Below, in pieces: positions 33,131-34,143 of a DNA stretch of 34,143 bases (its first letter is position 1; every line of letters starts with the position of its first letter). The notes under the pieces were generated by a model. It saw only the letters and a list, made by a program, of their open reading frames with translations. It was not told the DNA's origin and searched no databases. The translations under genes and the position numbers were made by a program. Source of the DNA: Oscillospiraceae bacterium. GTDB lineage: Bacteria > Bacillota > Clostridia > Oscillospirales > Acutalibacteraceae. The DNA lies in the NCBI GenBank assembly GCA_015065845.1, contig SVPQ01000024.1, positions 1 through 34,143 of the forward strand. The letters run 5' to 3'.

Positions 33131-34143
33131 TCAGATTTTTATAAATTTTCCAATTTTAAAGGAATAAATATAAGTTTCTTTAACGGGAATTTCTATACAT
33201 TCTTCAAGTGCTGATTTATAAATATCTAACTGACCCTTATAGATTGAAATAAGTGTTTCTTCGTCAGTAATTTTATCTGTTTTATAATCTATAAGAACTG
33301 CACCGTCAGATTCTATAAATGCACAGTCAAATTTACCCTGAACAACTATTTTTTCTGCTTTTAACTTTTCAGGTAACTCAGGATAAAACTCCCCTGCATT
33401 TTTAAGAACTGAAAACTCATATTCTTTATAAACCTCATCAGATTTTAAAAGTCGTTTACCTACATCTTCGTTAAAGAAATTTTCAATATCTACTTTATCT
33501 ATAACAGAAATTTCATCTTCTGTCAACTTATATTCAGAAAGAAGTCGTGATATTTCATTTTCAAAATTATCATAGGCATTTTTAAAATCACACAACTCAA
33601 GGAATTTATGAACAACAGTACCTCGTTTTGCACCAGTTGTTTTCTCATCTGCAAACTTAGGTTTTTTACTTGCAAAAAATTCGCGTCTTGCTATGTGTTT
33701 TTCTACCGAAGAAGCATTAATTTTAGCAAGAACAGTTGAAAGTTCGTCATAAGTGTAAATAAACTCTGCTTTTTCTTTAATTTCTTCTAACAAATTGAGA
33801 TTAAACGGAACGCGTGAAGGCACGGCTTTATCTTGTGCTTCGGTTAAAGGTAAATCATCATTAGCATTTACTACAACCTTCAAATCGAAGTCTGAATCAA
33901 GAAATTCCGTTGTTTCTATTCCTAAATATTCTCTGAATTCTTTTGCAGACTCGTGACGAACAAGAGCAGAGCAAAGCCATTCACTATATGATTGTTGTTT
34001 ATAAATACTGAATGGTGGTAAATACATTCTGCCATTATCCTCTTTTAAATATACGCCGTTTGCAATTCGTTCTTTACCTGTTTTAGAGTTTATAGGACAA
34101 ATCAAAACGAGATGCTCTTTGGCTCTTGTAAGGGCAACATAAA
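33131..34143 (-). CDS. addA: AddA helicase-nuclease, C-terminal part (runs off right edge)
   Basis: The visible part is the C-terminal end of AddA, the UvrD-like helicase and nuclease subunit of the AddAB recombination complex that processes double-strand breaks. The frame is open to the window edge. The first readable residues YVALTRAKEHL (34141-34109) are helicase motif VI. At the other end is the RecB-type nuclease core GKFDCAFIESDGAVLIDYKTDK, with the D...D-x-K metal residues. TTG 34105 is an internal leucine codon and not a start. The full gene would be about 3.5 kb. Confidence 0.9.
   Translation of the reverse strand, partial: YVALTRAKEHLVLICPINSKTGKERIANGVYLKEDNGRMYLPPFSIYKQQSYSEWLCSALVRHESAKEFREYLGIETTEFLDSDFDLKVVVNANDDLPLTEAQDKAVPSRVPFNLNLLEEIKEKAEFIYTYDELSTVLAKINASSVEKHIARREFFASKKPKFADEKTTGAKRGTVVHKFLELCDFKNAYDNFENEISRLLSEYKLTEDEISVIDKVDIENFFNEDVGKRLLKSDEVYKEYEFSVLKNAGEFYPELPEKLKAEKIVVQGKFDCAFIESDGAVLIDYKTDKITDEETLISIYKGQLDIYKSALEECIEIPVKETYIYSFKIGKFIKI

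Noticed and set aside
33131..34105. A stand-alone 324-residue nuclease gene starting at 34105
   Set aside because: The frame stays open to the window edge and the codons before 34105 spell helicase motif VI (VALTRAKEHL), so this is the end of AddA.

Overview
The window is AT-rich DNA from a low-GC, Gram-positive, probably spore-forming anaerobe of the Clostridia. Many secreted BspA-type leucine-rich-repeat (LRR) and fibronectin-III (FN3) proteins, a GH29 fucosidase, AddA, RlmA, spmAB and several chromosomal housekeeping genes make a gut Ruminococcaceae/Oscillospirales-like bacterium most likely. The lineage is inferred from gene content and style. No phage, plasmid, transposase or CRISPR genes were seen.

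Left part (1-6122). A minus-strand cluster starts at an NrdR promoter and runs nrdR, rlmA, GH29 alpha-L-fucosidase, DUF5662 protein, lipoprotein and FabG-like reductase. Most junctions are overlaps or short gaps. It is followed by tRNA-Leu(UAA), which has its own near-perfect promoter. A small plus-strand membrane protein, a strong two-way terminator and a secG/tRNA-Lys(UUU) unit follow. The 322-bp gap upstream of secG holds a candidate structured small RNA.

Middle (6123-16991). This holds a type II topoisomerase pair (parE-parC type), the spore maturation genes spmA-spmB behind a SigE-like promoter, radC convergent with spmB, metK, an orphan mazF-type toxin gene with no adjacent antitoxin, a membrane-anchored LRR protein, and a cytoplasmic GH13 alpha-glucosidase.

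Exoprotein island (16992-27428). A 469-bp repeat-rich gap full of foldbacks precedes a two-gene minus-strand operon. The operon encodes an LRR-FN3 secreted protein and a secreted protein of about 1,890 residues with an N-terminal CHAP/papain-fold domain. Next to it lie an AgrC-like GHKL sensor kinase and a LytTR response regulator (TTG start), then a divergent small XRE repressor. Two sequence boxes are shared between the region upstream of the response regulator and the region upstream of the LRR-FN3 gene. This suggests the two-component system controls the exoprotein operon. No AgrB or AgrD-like gene is nearby.

Right part (27429-34143). This holds a membrane-anchored endonuclease/phosphatase-fold protein, a phosphohexomutase, a SAM methyltransferase, a secreted LCAT-like alpha/beta hydrolase, a membrane-anchored protein of unknown function, and the C-terminal part of AddA running off the right edge.
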